Part shown: positions 39,585 through 48,404 of the stretch, in pieces
Layout: each line of letters starts with the position of its first letter
Numbering within the stretch: position 1 is the first letter of the stretch
Source: Novispirillum itersonii
GTDB taxonomy: Bacteria; Pseudomonadota; Alphaproteobacteria; Rhodospirillales; Rhodospirillaceae
NCBI RefSeq assembly: GCF_014205675.1
Contig: NZ_JACIIX010000011.1
Coordinates: forward strand, 1-64,000
Reading direction: 5' to 3'
Length of the DNA: 64,000 nucleotides
Notes under the pieces: generated by a model
What the model was told of the DNA's origin: nothing
The model's input: the letters and a program-made list of their open reading frames with translations, nothing else
Database searches by the model: none
Made by a program: the position numbers and the translations under genes

Positions 39585-42170
39585 ATGCTTGAAGCTTATC
39601 GCCAGCACGTTGCCGAGCGCGCCGCCCTTGGCATTCCGCCCCTGCCGCTGTCTGCCCAGCAGACCGAGGAGCTGATCGCGCTGCTGCAAAACCCGCCGAA
39701 GGGCGAGGAGCAGACGCTGGTCGAGCTGATCACCCACCGCGTTCCTGCCGGTGTGGACGATGCCGCCAAGGTCAAGGCGTGCTTTCTGGCGGACATCGCC
39801 AAGGGCTTTGTAACCTCGCCGCTGGTGTCCCGGGCTCTGGCCACCCAGCTGCTGGGCACCATGCTCGGCGGGTTCAACATTAAGCCGCTGATCGAGCTGC
39901 TGGACGACACCGAAGTCGGCTCCGTCGCCGCCGAGGGTCTGAAGAAGACCCTGCTGATGTTCGACTATTTCCATGACGTCAAGACGCTGGCCGACTCCGG
40001 CAGCGCCAACGCCAAGGCCGTGATCCAGTCCTGGGCCGATGCCGAATGGTTCACGTCCCGCCCGGAAGTGCCGGAAAGCCTGACCATCACCGTGTTCAAG
40101 GTCACCGGTGAAACCAACACCGACGACCTGTCTCCGGCCCCGGATGCGTGGAGCCGCCCGGACATTCCGCTGCACGCGCTGGCGATGCTGAAGAACCCGC
40201 GTCCGGGCATCGAGCCGGAAGAAGCCGGTGCCCGCGGCCCGGTCAAGTTCCTGGAAGAGCTGCGCGCTAAGGGCCATCTGGTCGCCTATGTCGGTGACGT
40301 GGTCGGCACCGGGTCGTCCCGCAAGTCCGCCACCAACAGCGTGCTGTGGTTCACCGGGGAAGACATTCCGTACGTGCCGAACAAGCGCTTCGGCGGCGTC
40401 TGCCTCGGCAGCAAGATCGCCCCGATCTTCTACAACACCATGGAAGACGCCGGTGCCCTGCCGATCGAACTGGACGTCGGCCAGATGAACATGGGCGACG
40501 TGATCGAGCTGCGCCCGTTCGACGGTAAGGCCCTGAAGGATGGCAAGGTCATCGCCGAATTCACCGTCAAGTCTGACGTGCTGTTCGACGAAGTCCGCGC
40601 CGGGGGCCGTATTCCGCTGATCATCGGCCGCAGCCTGACCGCCAAGGCCCGTGATGCCCTCGGCCTGCCGGCCTCCACCCTGTTCCGTCTGCCGAAGGAC
40701 CCGACCAACAGCGGCAAGGGCTTCTCCCTCGCCCAGAAGATGGTCGGCCGCGCCTGTGGCCTGCCGGAAGGCACCGGGATCCGTCCGGGCACCTACTGCG
40801 AACCGAAGATGACCACGGTCGGCAGCCAGGACACCACCGGCCCGATGACCCGTGACGAACTGAAGGATCTGGCCTGCCTCGGCTTCTCCGCCGACATGGT
40901 GATGCAGTCGTTCTGTCACACCGCCGCCTACCCGAAGCTGGTGGACGTGCAGACTCACAAGACCCTGCCGGACTTCATCTCCACCCGTGGCGGTGTCTCC
41001 CTGCGTCCGGGTGACGGCGTGATCCATTCGTGGCTGAACCGCCTGCTGCTGCCCGACACCGTCGGCACCGGCGGCGATTCGCACACCCGCTTCCCGATCG
41101 GCATTTCCTTCCCGGCCGGGTCCGGTCTGGTCGCCTTTGCCGCCGCCACCGGCGTGATGCCGCTGGATATGCCGGAATCGGTGCTGGTCCGCTTCAAGGG
41201 CGAACTCCAGCCGGGCGTCACCCTGCGCGATCTGGTCAACGCCATTCCGCTGTACGCCATCCGTCAGGGCCTGCTGACCGTCGAGAAGAAGGGCAAGAAG
41301 AACATCTTCTCCGGCCGTATTCTCGAAATCGAAGGCCTGCCGGACCTGAAGGTGGAACAGGCGTTCGAACTGACCGACGCCTCGGCCGAACGCTCCGCCG
41401 CCGGCTGTACCGTGCGCCTGAATAAGGAGCCGATCATTGAGTACATGCGGTCCAACATCACCCTGATGAAGTGGATGATCGCCGAGGGCTATTCCGATGC
41501 CCGCACGCTCGGCCGCCGCATCAAGTCGATGGAAGCCTGGATCGCCGATCCGCAGCTGCTCCAGCCGGATGCCGACGCCGAATACGCCGCCGTGATCGAA
41601 ATCGATCTGGCTGACATTCAGGAACCGATTGTCGCCTGCCCGAACGATCCGGACGACGTGAAGGTGCTGAGCGAAGTCTCCGGCGACAAGATCGACGAAG
41701 TCTTCATCGGCTCCTGCATGACCAACATCGGCCACTTCCGCGCCGCCGGTAAGGTGCTGGAAGGCAAGACCGACATCCCGACCCGTCTGTGGGTCGCCCC
41801 GCCGACCAAGATGGATGCCGCGATCCTGAACGAGGAAGGCTATTACAGCATCCTCGGCCGGTCCGGCGCGCGGATGGAACTGCCGGGCTGCTCGCTGTGC
41901 ATGGGCAATCAGGCGCAGATCCGCAAGGGCTCGACCGCCATTTCCACCAGCACCCGTAACTTCCCGAACCGTCTGGGCATCGACACCCGCGTCTATCTCG
42001 GCTCCGCCGAGCTGGCCGCCGTCTGCGCCCTGATGGGCCGCATCCCGACCCCGGCGGAATATCTGGAACAGGTCACCGTGGTGAACGCCAAAGCGGCGGA
42101 CATCTACCGGTACATGAACTTCGACCAGATCGACTCCTTCCGGAAGGTTGCCGACACCGTTACCGTCTGA
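39585..42170 (+). CDS. acnB: Aconitate hydratase B
   Basis: An 861-residue AcnB-type enzyme that interconverts citrate and isocitrate in the TCA cycle with a 4Fe-4S cluster. It begins [34 protein letters not shown], the helical N-terminal domain specific to AcnB. The swivel domain follows (EVPESL to [15 protein letters not shown] region), then the catalytic domains with [28 protein letters not shown] and [15 protein letters not shown], which supply cluster cysteines. GGAGAG seven bases before ATG 39585 decides the start. It is monocistronic, closed by a terminator. Confidence 0.97.
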   Translation: MLEAYRQHVAERAALGIPPLPLSAQQTEELIALLQNPPKGEEQTLVELITHRVPAGVDDAAKVKACFLADIAKGFVTSPLVSRALATQLLGTMLGGFNIKPLIELLDDTEVGSVAAEGLKKTLLMFDYFHDVKTLADSGSANAKAVIQSWADAEWFTSRPEVPESLTITVFKVTGETNTDDLSPAPDAWSRPDIPLHALAMLKNPRPGIEPEEAGARGPVKFLEELRAKGHLVAYVGDVVGTGSSRKSATNSVLWFTGEDIPYVPNKRFGGVCLGSKIAPIFYNTMEDAGALPIELDVGQMNMGDVIELRPFDGKALKDGKVIAEFTVKSDVLFDEVRAGGRIPLIIGRSLTAKARDALGLPASTLFRLPKDPTNSGKGFSLAQKMVGRACGLPEGTGIRPGTYCEPKMTTVGSQDTTGPMTRDELKDLACLGFSADMVMQSFCHTAAYPKLVDVQTHKTLPDFISTRGGVSLRPGDGVIHSWLNRLLLPDTVGTGGDSHTRFPIGISFPAGSGLVAFAAATGVMPLDMPESVLVRFKGELQPGVTLRDLVNAIPLYAIRQGLLTVEKKGKKNIFSGRILEIEGLPDLKVEQAFELTDASAERSAAGCTVRLNKEPIIEYMRSNITLMKWMIAEGYSDARTLGRRIKSMEAWIADPQLLQPDADAEYAAVIEIDLADIQEPIVACPNDPDDVKVLSEVSGDKIDEVFIGSCMTNIGHFRAAGKVLEGKTDIPTRLWVAPPTKMDAAILNEEGYYSILGRSGARMELPGCSLCMGNQAQIRKGSTAISTSTRNFPNRLGIDTRVYLGSAELAAVCALMGRIPTPAEYLEQVTVVNAKAADIYRYMNFDQIDSFRKVADTVTV

Positions 42171-42203
42171 GGTCAAGGGTCTGCGGACCTGACACCGTGA
42201 CAG

Positions 42204-42237
42204 AAAACCCCCGCCGGGCTTCCGGCGGGGGTTTTTT
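42204..42237. terminator. Bidirectional terminator between acnB and the KPN-type operon
   Basis: AAAACCCCCGCCGG (42204-42217), loop GCTT, CCGGCGGGGGTTTT (42222-42235): a perfect 14-bp stem with T-runs on both strands, between converging transcription units. Confidence 0.95.
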
Positions 42238-42288
42238 CTGCACAAAGGGCAAATCAGCGCGGGGGACACACCGGTTACTGACACCCCA

Positions 42289-42897
42289 TCATGCCGCCAC
42301 CGGCTCCTCCGGCTGGCCCAGCGACAGCATCAGGCGGTTGGCCCAGTTGAAGAAGGCCGCCCCGTTGATGACATCAATGATTTCCAGATCACTCAGCCCG
42401 GCCCCGGCCAGCGCCTGAATATCGCGGGTCCCGAACCCCGACGGTGTTTCCGTCAGGGCTTCCGAGGCCCGGGCAATCGCCGCCCAGCGCGGATCGGCCA
42501 CCCCGCTGATCCCCTCGTCCAGCAGGGTTTGCACTTCCTCCCGCCGCTTGGAATGCACGGTGGCAAAGCGGGCATGGACCGATGCGCAGAAGATGCAGCC
42601 GTTGACGCGGGAGGTCGCCGCCGCCGCCACTTCCCGGTCAGCCCGGGGCAAGCCGTTCCGGGTATTATAGAAAATATCTTTGTCGGTGCGGGTGCGGGCC
42701 CCCAGAACCTCCGGATCCCGCACCAGCAGCATGAAATAGGGCGATTTGGCCCGGGCCGGGTCCACCAACCCGTCCCGGTGACGGTCGGTCAGGGCGCTTT
42801 CCGGCAGCGGCTCCAGCCACGGTAACCACCCCAGTTCGTCCTGGGTGAACACAGCCGGTTCCGACTGGGCAGGATAACGGATCACCTGTTCGGTCAT
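42289..42897 (-). CDS. Alkylhydroperoxidase-domain protein (Avi_7169-type)
   Basis: A 202-residue AhpD-like protein with the CxxC-His redox motif NGCIFCASVHARF and the surrounding helices LPRADREVAAAATSRV and LSDLEIIDVINGAAFFNWANRLM. AhpD-like CxxC proteins act as thiol-dependent peroxidases or reductants. It is the last gene of a seven-gene operon containing a related CMD-domain protein, a flavin monooxygenase and a peptide-type ABC transporter. These genes travel together in other proteobacteria and enterobacteria (the KPN_01854-01858 type cluster), where the substrate is not established to my knowledge. Confidence 0.85.
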   Translation of the reverse strand: MTEQVIRYPAQSEPAVFTQDELGWLPWLEPLPESALTDRHRDGLVDPARAKSPYFMLLVRDPEVLGARTRTDKDIFYNTRNGLPRADREVAAAATSRVNGCIFCASVHARFATVHSKRREEVQTLLDEGISGVADPRWAAIARASEALTETPSGFGTRDIQALAGAGLSDLEIIDVINGAAFFNWANRLMLSLGQPEEPVAA

Positions 42898-42901
42898 GGC
42901 A

Positions 42902-43570
42902 TCAGACTCCCGGCAGAGAATATTTAAGGGCGGTCAGACCGCTGACGACGCGGATCTGGAAGGTGAGGAAGGCGACAAGCTGCGACAGGGTGACGATCCC
43001 GGTGGTGTCCCACCCGGCATCCAGCAGGGCCTGAAGGTGCAGCGCCGAGGCATCGCGGGGATGGAACACCAGCAGATGCGCATGGGTCAGCGCCGCCGTC
43101 AGCCGGGGACCGAGCACATCCGCCTGCGCCGGATCGACCCGGTACAGCGGGCCGGAGCGGTTTTCCACCCGCAGCGGGCCGTCCGGGTAGGCCCCGTAGG
43201 GGCCTTCGGTCAGCCCCCGGCGTCCTTCGGCGATCACCGTGGCCTCCAGCTCCAGCCCCCCCGGCTGTGACACCAGCAGGTCGCGGTAGAAGGCAAACAC
43301 CGCCGCCTGCCGGTGCAGACCGGCCACGAACAGCGCCACCGCTGCCCGCTCCGCCCGGCTGAACACCGTCTCCTCCGCAGGCAGGAACAGGGCTTCGGCA
43401 CTCAGCTGGGCATTGCGGCGGGCTTCCGGGCGCTCCGCCCGCAGGGCCGCCAGCGGCGACCCCGGCTCAATTCCGGCCAGATGGTCAATCCAGTCCGCAG
43501 GCCAGTGGGCGGTGACGTTTACGGCACCCCCGTCCCGGGTCAGGGGACGATCGATAACATCAATGGTCAT
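42902..43570 (-). CDS. CMD-domain protein (Avi_7170-type)
   Basis: A 222-residue protein of the carboxymuconolactone-decarboxylase/AhpD superfamily found with the preceding gene in this cluster type. Landmarks are GIEPGSPLAALRAERPEARRNAQLSAEALFLP, SRAERAAVALFVAGLHRQ and a C-terminal TLSQLVAFLTFQIRVVSGLTAL. It lacks the CxxC pair of its neighbour, so it is unlikely to be a thiol peroxidase on its own. AGGAGAA before ATG 43570 fixes the start; the frame further upstream is not coding. The gap to the next gene is 4 bp, indicating translational coupling. Confidence 0.8.
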   Translation of the reverse strand: MTIDVIDRPLTRDGGAVNVTAHWPADWIDHLAGIEPGSPLAALRAERPEARRNAQLSAEALFLPAEETVFSRAERAAVALFVAGLHRQAAVFAFYRDLLVSQPGGLELEATVIAEGRRGLTEGPYGAYPDGPLRVENRSGPLYRVDPAQADVLGPRLTAALTHAHLLVFHPRDASALHLQALLDAGWDTTGIVTLSQLVAFLTFQIRVVSGLTALKYSLPGV

Positions 43571-43598
43571 GGGGAGTTCTCCTGTTCCAACAGACAGT

Positions 43599-44663
43599 TC
43601 AGACGCTGGCCTGCACCCAGCCCAGCGCCGGGGCAACCGTGGTGGCGGTCAGTTCAATCGAGCGCAGGATCAACGGATGCGGCGGATCCACCGAATGGAC
43701 CTGAAACACCAGATCGGTGGCGCGCGGCAGAACGCTGTCACGCGACAGGCTTTCAATCACCTGATCCGGCGTACCGACGTGAACGTCCAGCGTGTCGATC
43801 AGGTCCTGCACGGTATCGCCGCGCAGGATGTGGCCGCTGCGGGCAAAGCCGTCCGCCACCCGGCGCAGACCGGTTTCCGCCAGCCGCAGGGCTTCCGCCG
43901 GATCATCGGCAACAAACAGGCTGCGGGATGCCAGAATGCGCGGAGCGGCCCCGGCGGGCAGGGCCGCCAGATAGGCATCAAGGATCGGATGCTGGATCAC
44001 ATCAAGGGCCCGGGTCGGGTCTTCCTGCGGGCGCGGCTGGGTCCGGGACAGCATCAGGCCATCCCCGGCCAGACCGGCACGCTCCCCCCCCGCCACCGAG
44101 AAAGTGGCCTGCCACAGCCGTTGCAGCAGATGCGGCGCGGCCGGATACAGGCGGTTCTCCGCATGCCCCAGCGCCTCGCCGCGCCAGGCGGCCAGCAGGG
44201 TCTGAAGATGGCGGGCATAGACATCGCCGCGCTGATCGGCGGTAAACCCGAAGGCGTTGAACGAGGCCGGAGTTCCGCCGGTGCCCAGCCCCAGTTCCAG
44301 ACGGCCATCCGACAGCAGATCGGTCACCGCCGCATCTTCCGCCACCCGCACCGCATCCTCCATCGGCAGGGTAATCACCCCGGTGCCAAGACGGATCCGG
44401 CTGGTGCGGGCCGCGACATAGGACAGGAAGGCGAAGGGGGACGGCAGCCCCCCTTCCGCTTCATGGAAGTGGTGCTGGGCCACCCAGGCGCTGTCAAACC
44501 CATGCCGTTCGGCGTGGATGATCTGCTCCGCCGCCAATCGGTAGCGCTCTCCGGCCGGGGCGTCATCGAGCAGGCGGGTGAAGAAGCCCAGACGCTTGCG
44601 CCCCCCGTCACTGGCGGGGGCAGACAGCGGACTGTGGGCGGAGGGAGGAACGGAAACGGTCAT
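43599..44663 (-). CDS. Luciferase-like FMN-dependent monooxygenase (KPN_01858-type)
   Basis: A 354-residue bacterial-luciferase-fold (TIM barrel) protein: RLGFFTRLLDDAPAGERYRLAAEQIIHAERHGFDSAWVAQHHFHEAEGGLPSPFAFLSYVAARTSRIRLGTGVITLPMEDAVRVAEDAAVTDLLSDGRLELGLGTG is typical of group C flavin monooxygenases in its length and motif order. Such enzymes use reduced FMN and O2, often to cleave C-S bonds in sulfur scavenging (SsuD, SfnG, CmoJ). Here it follows a peptide-type ABC transporter inside a sulfur island, so an imported organosulfur compound is a sensible but unproven substrate. No flavin reductase gene is visible in the operon. Confidence 0.87.
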   Translation of the reverse strand: MTVSVPPSAHSPLSAPASDGGRKRLGFFTRLLDDAPAGERYRLAAEQIIHAERHGFDSAWVAQHHFHEAEGGLPSPFAFLSYVAARTSRIRLGTGVITLPMEDAVRVAEDAAVTDLLSDGRLELGLGTGGTPASFNAFGFTADQRGDVYARHLQTLLAAWRGEALGHAENRLYPAAPHLLQRLWQATFSVAGGERAGLAGDGLMLSRTQPRPQEDPTRALDVIQHPILDAYLAALPAGAAPRILASRSLFVADDPAEALRLAETGLRRVADGFARSGHILRGDTVQDLIDTLDVHVGTPDQVIESLSRDSVLPRATDLVFQVHSVDPPHPLILRSIELTATTVAPALGWVQASV

Positions 44664-44749
44664 GATGGAAACCCTCTTTGCTGATTTTCTTGATCGGCTG
44701 GTTTTCTGGGTGGCCTGATTTTCTGGGTGAATAGAGAGAGGCAGGCCGG

Positions 44750-46420
44750 TCAGGCCGCCTGCCGGGCCCGGCCCGGAATCGCCGCCAGAAGATCGCGGGT
44801 GTAGGCGCTGGCCGGGGCATGGAACACCTGCTCCACCGGCCCGTCCTCCACCACCCGCCCGCCCTGGAGGACGGAAACGGTGTCGGCGATCTGCCGCACC
44901 ACGGCGAGATCATGCGAGACGAACACGTAGGTCAGGCCGAGATCACGCTGGAGTTCATCCAGCAGGGACAGGATCTGCGCCTGCACCGTCACATCCAGCG
45001 CCGAAACCGCCTCGTCCAGCACCACCACCTGCGGCTTCAGGATCAGGGCCCGGGCAATGGCAACCCGCTGCCGCTGCCCGCCGGACAGAGCCCGGGGCGG
45101 ACGGGACAGCACCGCCTGCGGCAGTCCGACCCGCTCAATCAGGGCCGCCACCTGCCGCAGACGCTCCGGCTTCGGGACCGGATCGAAATTGCGCAGCGGC
45201 TCCCCGACGATCTCGGCGATGGTCTGCCGGGGATCGAGCGACCCATAGGGATTCTGATAGACCAGCTGGATCGACCGCCGCAGGGCAGGCACCTGATCAT
45301 GGCGCAGGGTGGCAAGATCCAGTCCGTTGACCTGCACGGTCCCCGCCGTCGGCCGGGTAAAGCCCAGCAGGGTACGGATGGTGGTGGTTTTGCCCGATCC
45401 GGATTCCCCGACCAGAGCATGGGTGGTGCCCCGGGCAACCCGGAAGGACACCCCATCCACCGCCCGGAACGGCTGGGTCCGGCTGAAGGGTGCCCAGCCG
45501 GAGCGCTGGGAAAACTCCTGCACCAGACCGTCAACCACCACATCGGCATCGGCATACAGGCGGGCAGGGCGGGACGGGCGCGGCCCGTGGAACGCCGGGG
45601 CATCCGCCAGCAGGCGGGCGGTATAGGCATGGGCCGGGGCGGTCAGCACCTGCCGCACATCGCCCTGCTCCTGCACCTGCCCGCCCTGCAACACCACCAC
45701 CCGGTCGGCCCGGTCAGCGGCAATGCCCAGATCATGGGTGACGAACAGAACGGCCGTCCCGGCCTCGCGGCGCAGGTCGTCCAGCAGATCCAGCACCCGC
45801 TTCTGTACGGTCACGTCCAGCGCGCTGGTCGGTTCATCGGCGATGATCAGCGCCGGGCGCAGGGCCACCGCCATCGCAATCAGCACCCGCTGCCGCATCC
45901 CGCCGGACAGTTCATGCGGATACTGGCGGTACCGCAGCGCCGGATCCGGCAGACCGACCCGGTCCAGCAGGGACAGAACCTGTTCCCGCACCGCCCGGCG
46001 GTCCCGCCAGCCATGCAGGCGGAACACTTCGGCAATCTGCGCACCAATGGTCCGGACCGGGTTGAGGGCATGGCCCAGATCCTGCGGCACCAGACTGATC
46101 ACTGCCCCGCGCAGCGGATCCAGCCGCGCCTGCGGCCATCCGGCAATGTCGGTGCCATTCAGGCGGATGGATCCGGCGGTGATCCGTCCGGTTTCCGGTA
46201 ACAATCCGATCACCGACTGGGCGATGGTGCTTTTGCCGGACCCGGACTCCCCGACCAGCGCCACAACCTCTCCGGCCCGTATGGTGAAGGACACCCCATG
46301 GACCACCGGGGTCACAGGGGTCCGGGCATCGCCCCGGGCATCGGTATAGCCAACCGAGAGAGACTCCACCGCCAGAAGCGGCACAGAAGGGGTATCGGGG
46401 GAGATCTCAGGCGTGCTCAT
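44750..46420 (-). CDS. Fused two-domain ABC transporter ATPase (DppD-DppF type)
   Basis: A 556-residue protein with two ABC domains. The first has Walker A GESGSGKST and signature LSGGMRQRV; the second has GESGSGKTT and LSGGQRQRV, with Walker B sequences LIIADEPTSALD and VVVLDEAVSALD. The second D-E pair reads DEAVS where DEPTS is more common. It energises the two permeases encoded just upstream. The true start is ATG 46418-46420, overlapping the permease stop by 4 bp; 89 further residues to 46687 are a shadow of the permease. Confidence 0.93.
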   Translation of the reverse strand: MSTPEISPDTPSVPLLAVESLSVGYTDARGDARTPVTPVVHGVSFTIRAGEVVALVGESGSGKSTIAQSVIGLLPETGRITAGSIRLNGTDIAGWPQARLDPLRGAVISLVPQDLGHALNPVRTIGAQIAEVFRLHGWRDRRAVREQVLSLLDRVGLPDPALRYRQYPHELSGGMRQRVLIAMAVALRPALIIADEPTSALDVTVQKRVLDLLDDLRREAGTAVLFVTHDLGIAADRADRVVVLQGGQVQEQGDVRQVLTAPAHAYTARLLADAPAFHGPRPSRPARLYADADVVVDGLVQEFSQRSGWAPFSRTQPFRAVDGVSFRVARGTTHALVGESGSGKTTTIRTLLGFTRPTAGTVQVNGLDLATLRHDQVPALRRSIQLVYQNPYGSLDPRQTIAEIVGEPLRNFDPVPKPERLRQVAALIERVGLPQAVLSRPPRALSGGQRQRVAIARALILKPQVVVLDEAVSALDVTVQAQILSLLDELQRDLGLTYVFVSHDLAVVRQIADTVSVLQGGRVVEDGPVEQVFHAPASAYTRDLLAAIPGRARQAA

Positions 46421-47409
46421 CGTGTCCCCTCCCCGCGCAGAGAGGCACTGATGCGGTTGGCGGCAATCACCACCGCCACCACCACCAGACCGGGGAAGGT
46501 GGTCAGCCACCACGCCGTGGCGATGTAGTTCCGTCCTTCGGCGATCAGCAGGCCCCATTCCGGGGTCGGCGGCGGCGCGCCATAGCCCAGAAAACCGAGC
46601 GTGGAAATCGCCAGAATCGCCGTCCCGAACTGGAGGGCCGACACCGCCAGCACCGCTGTCAGGGAATTGGGCAGCACATGCCGCCACAGCACCGCAGCGA
46701 AACGGCCGCCGCTGCCGAAGGCCGCCTCGACATAATCGGTATAGCGGACCCGCACCACCTCGGCCCGGGCCAGACGGGCGAAGTTGGCAACGGAGGCAAC
46801 ACCGACGGCAATCGCCGCATTGGTGGTGCCAAACCCCAGCAGGATGATGATCGACAGCGACACCAGCAGCGCCGGAACCGACAGCAGAACATCAACCGCC
46901 CGCATCAGCAGGTCATCGACCCAGCGGCGGGAGGATCCGGCAATCAGCCCGGTCAGGGTGCCCAGCACCAGTCCGACGGCGACGGCGACAAAAGCCCCGG
47001 TCAGGGATTCCGACGCCCCGTAAATGATCCGGGCCAGCAGATCCCGCCCCAGTTCATCGGTCCCCAGCCAGTGGGCGGCAGACGGCGGCAGACGTGCTTC
47101 CGCCGCCTCGCCGGACACGGCGCTGTATCCGGTAAACAGGCCGGGCGCCGCCGCCCACGCCGCCACCAGCCCGATCACCCCCCACGCCAGCGCCAGCCCG
47201 GACGGAACCCGGCGGGCCGCCGACCACAGGGCCCGGCCCTGCCGGTGCAGAACCGATGCCAGCGGCACCGCCGGATCCACCGCCGCAGCGGCACCATAGG
47301 CCGAAAAGTCTGACGGCACGGCAAAATCAAGGGCAGAGAAACTGTTGTTCGGGGTCTGCCCGGGCAGCCAGCCCCGGGCGGACAGATCCTGTGTCGGAAC
47401 GGTGCTCAT
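46417..47409 (-). CDS. Peptide-type ABC transporter permease (DppC-like)
   Basis: A 330-residue inner-membrane permease with an N-terminal cytoplasmic extension, about six hydrophobic segments and the coupling motif EAAFGSGGRFAAVLWRHVLPNSL. The LGTDELGRDLLARIIYGA stretch is typical of DppC/OppC proteins. It pairs with the DppB-like permease upstream; start and stop overlap its neighbours by 4 bp on each side, so the three genes are translated together. The transported molecule is unknown; dipeptide, nickel or organosulfur types cannot be told apart by sequence. Confidence 0.92.
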   Translation of the reverse strand: MSTVPTQDLSARGWLPGQTPNNSFSALDFAVPSDFSAYGAAAAVDPAVPLASVLHRQGRALWSAARRVPSGLALAWGVIGLVAAWAAAPGLFTGYSAVSGEAAEARLPPSAAHWLGTDELGRDLLARIIYGASESLTGAFVAVAVGLVLGTLTGLIAGSSRRWVDDLLMRAVDVLLSVPALLVSLSIIILLGFGTTNAAIAVGVASVANFARLARAEVVRVRYTDYVEAAFGSGGRFAAVLWRHVLPNSLTAVLAVSALQFGTAILAISTLGFLGYGAPPPTPEWGLLIAEGRNYIATAWWLTTFPGLVVVAVVIAANRISASLRGEGTR

Positions 47410-48365
47410 GCCGGACCTCCTGCAGAAAGGGAAGAACGATGGAGGGCAAGACGGGGATCAAGCAGCGGCGTGATCAGATCGACCAGCAGGTTGACGGTGA
47501 CAAACCCGGCCGCCGCCAGAACCACCACCGCCTGCAACACCGCAGCATCCTGAAAGTTGACGGCCTGCTCGGTCAGGCGGCCCAGTCCGTTCAGGCCAAA
47601 GACGGTTTCCGTCACCACCGCCCCGGCCAGCAGTTCGCCGAACAGCACGCCGCCAAGGGCCAGCACCGGCGGCACCGCATTACGCAGCACATGCCGCCAC
47701 AGCACCCAGCGCCGGGATGCCCCCTTGGCCCGGGCCACCGCCACAAACGGCTGGGTCTGCACCGCATCCAGACTGCGGATCAGCACCTGCGCCAGCGGGG
47801 CGGAGATCGGCACTGCCAGCGTCGCCACCGGCAGGATCAGGCTTTCCCACGGACCGGCCCCGATCACCGGGATCAGCTTCAGCCGGAAGGAAAAAATCTG
47901 GATCAGCGCAATCCCCAGCCAGAACACCGGGATGGAGATGAACAGCGACGGCACCGACAGCAGGGCAGAGCGCAGCCAGCGCAGGGGCGTCAGGGCGCTG
48001 ACCGCGGCCAGCAGCAGGGCCAGCGCCACAGCGGCGATCACCGACAGGACGGTCAGCCCGGCTGTCACCGGCAGGGCCTGCCCCAGACTGTCGGCCACCG
48101 GCACCCCCCGGTGCAGGGAATAGCCGAAGTTCCCCTGAAGGAACCCGGACAGCGTCGCCCCATACTGTTGCCACAGCGGGCTGTCCGCGCCGTACAGGGT
48201 CCGCAGCTCGGCAATCTGCTCCGGGCTCAGGCCCAGTTCCGGACTCTGGAACTTGATCAGGATTGCGTCGCCCGGCAGGGCCTGTAACAGCAGGAAGGTG
48301 GCGGTGAAGGCCGCCCACAGGACCACAAAAGCCTGCCCGAAACGACGCAGCAGAAACCGGATCAT
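47406..48365 (-). CDS. Peptide-type ABC transporter permease (DppB-like)
   Basis: A 319-residue permease beginning MIRFLLRRFGQAFVVLWAAFTATFLLLQALPGD, the usual first membrane segment of DppB/OppB proteins, followed by FGYSLHRGVPVADSLGQALPVTAGL and the coupling region AVARAKGASRRWVLWRHVLRNAVPP. A long extracytoplasmic loop follows segment one, as expected. It lies 39 bp downstream of the substrate-binding-protein gene and overlaps the DppC-like gene by 4 bp. Confidence 0.92.
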   Translation of the reverse strand: MIRFLLRRFGQAFVVLWAAFTATFLLLQALPGDAILIKFQSPELGLSPEQIAELRTLYGADSPLWQQYGATLSGFLQGNFGYSLHRGVPVADSLGQALPVTAGLTVLSVIAAVALALLLAAVSALTPLRWLRSALLSVPSLFISIPVFWLGIALIQIFSFRLKLIPVIGAGPWESLILPVATLAVPISAPLAQVLIRSLDAVQTQPFVAVARAKGASRRWVLWRHVLRNAVPPVLALGGVLFGELLAGAVVTETVFGLNGLGRLTEQAVNFQDAAVLQAVVVLAAAGFVTVNLLVDLITPLLDPRLALHRSSLSAGGPA

Positions 48366-48404
48366 CGCAGCATCCTCCTGTCAGAAACGCGCCGGGCGAA
48401 CCCG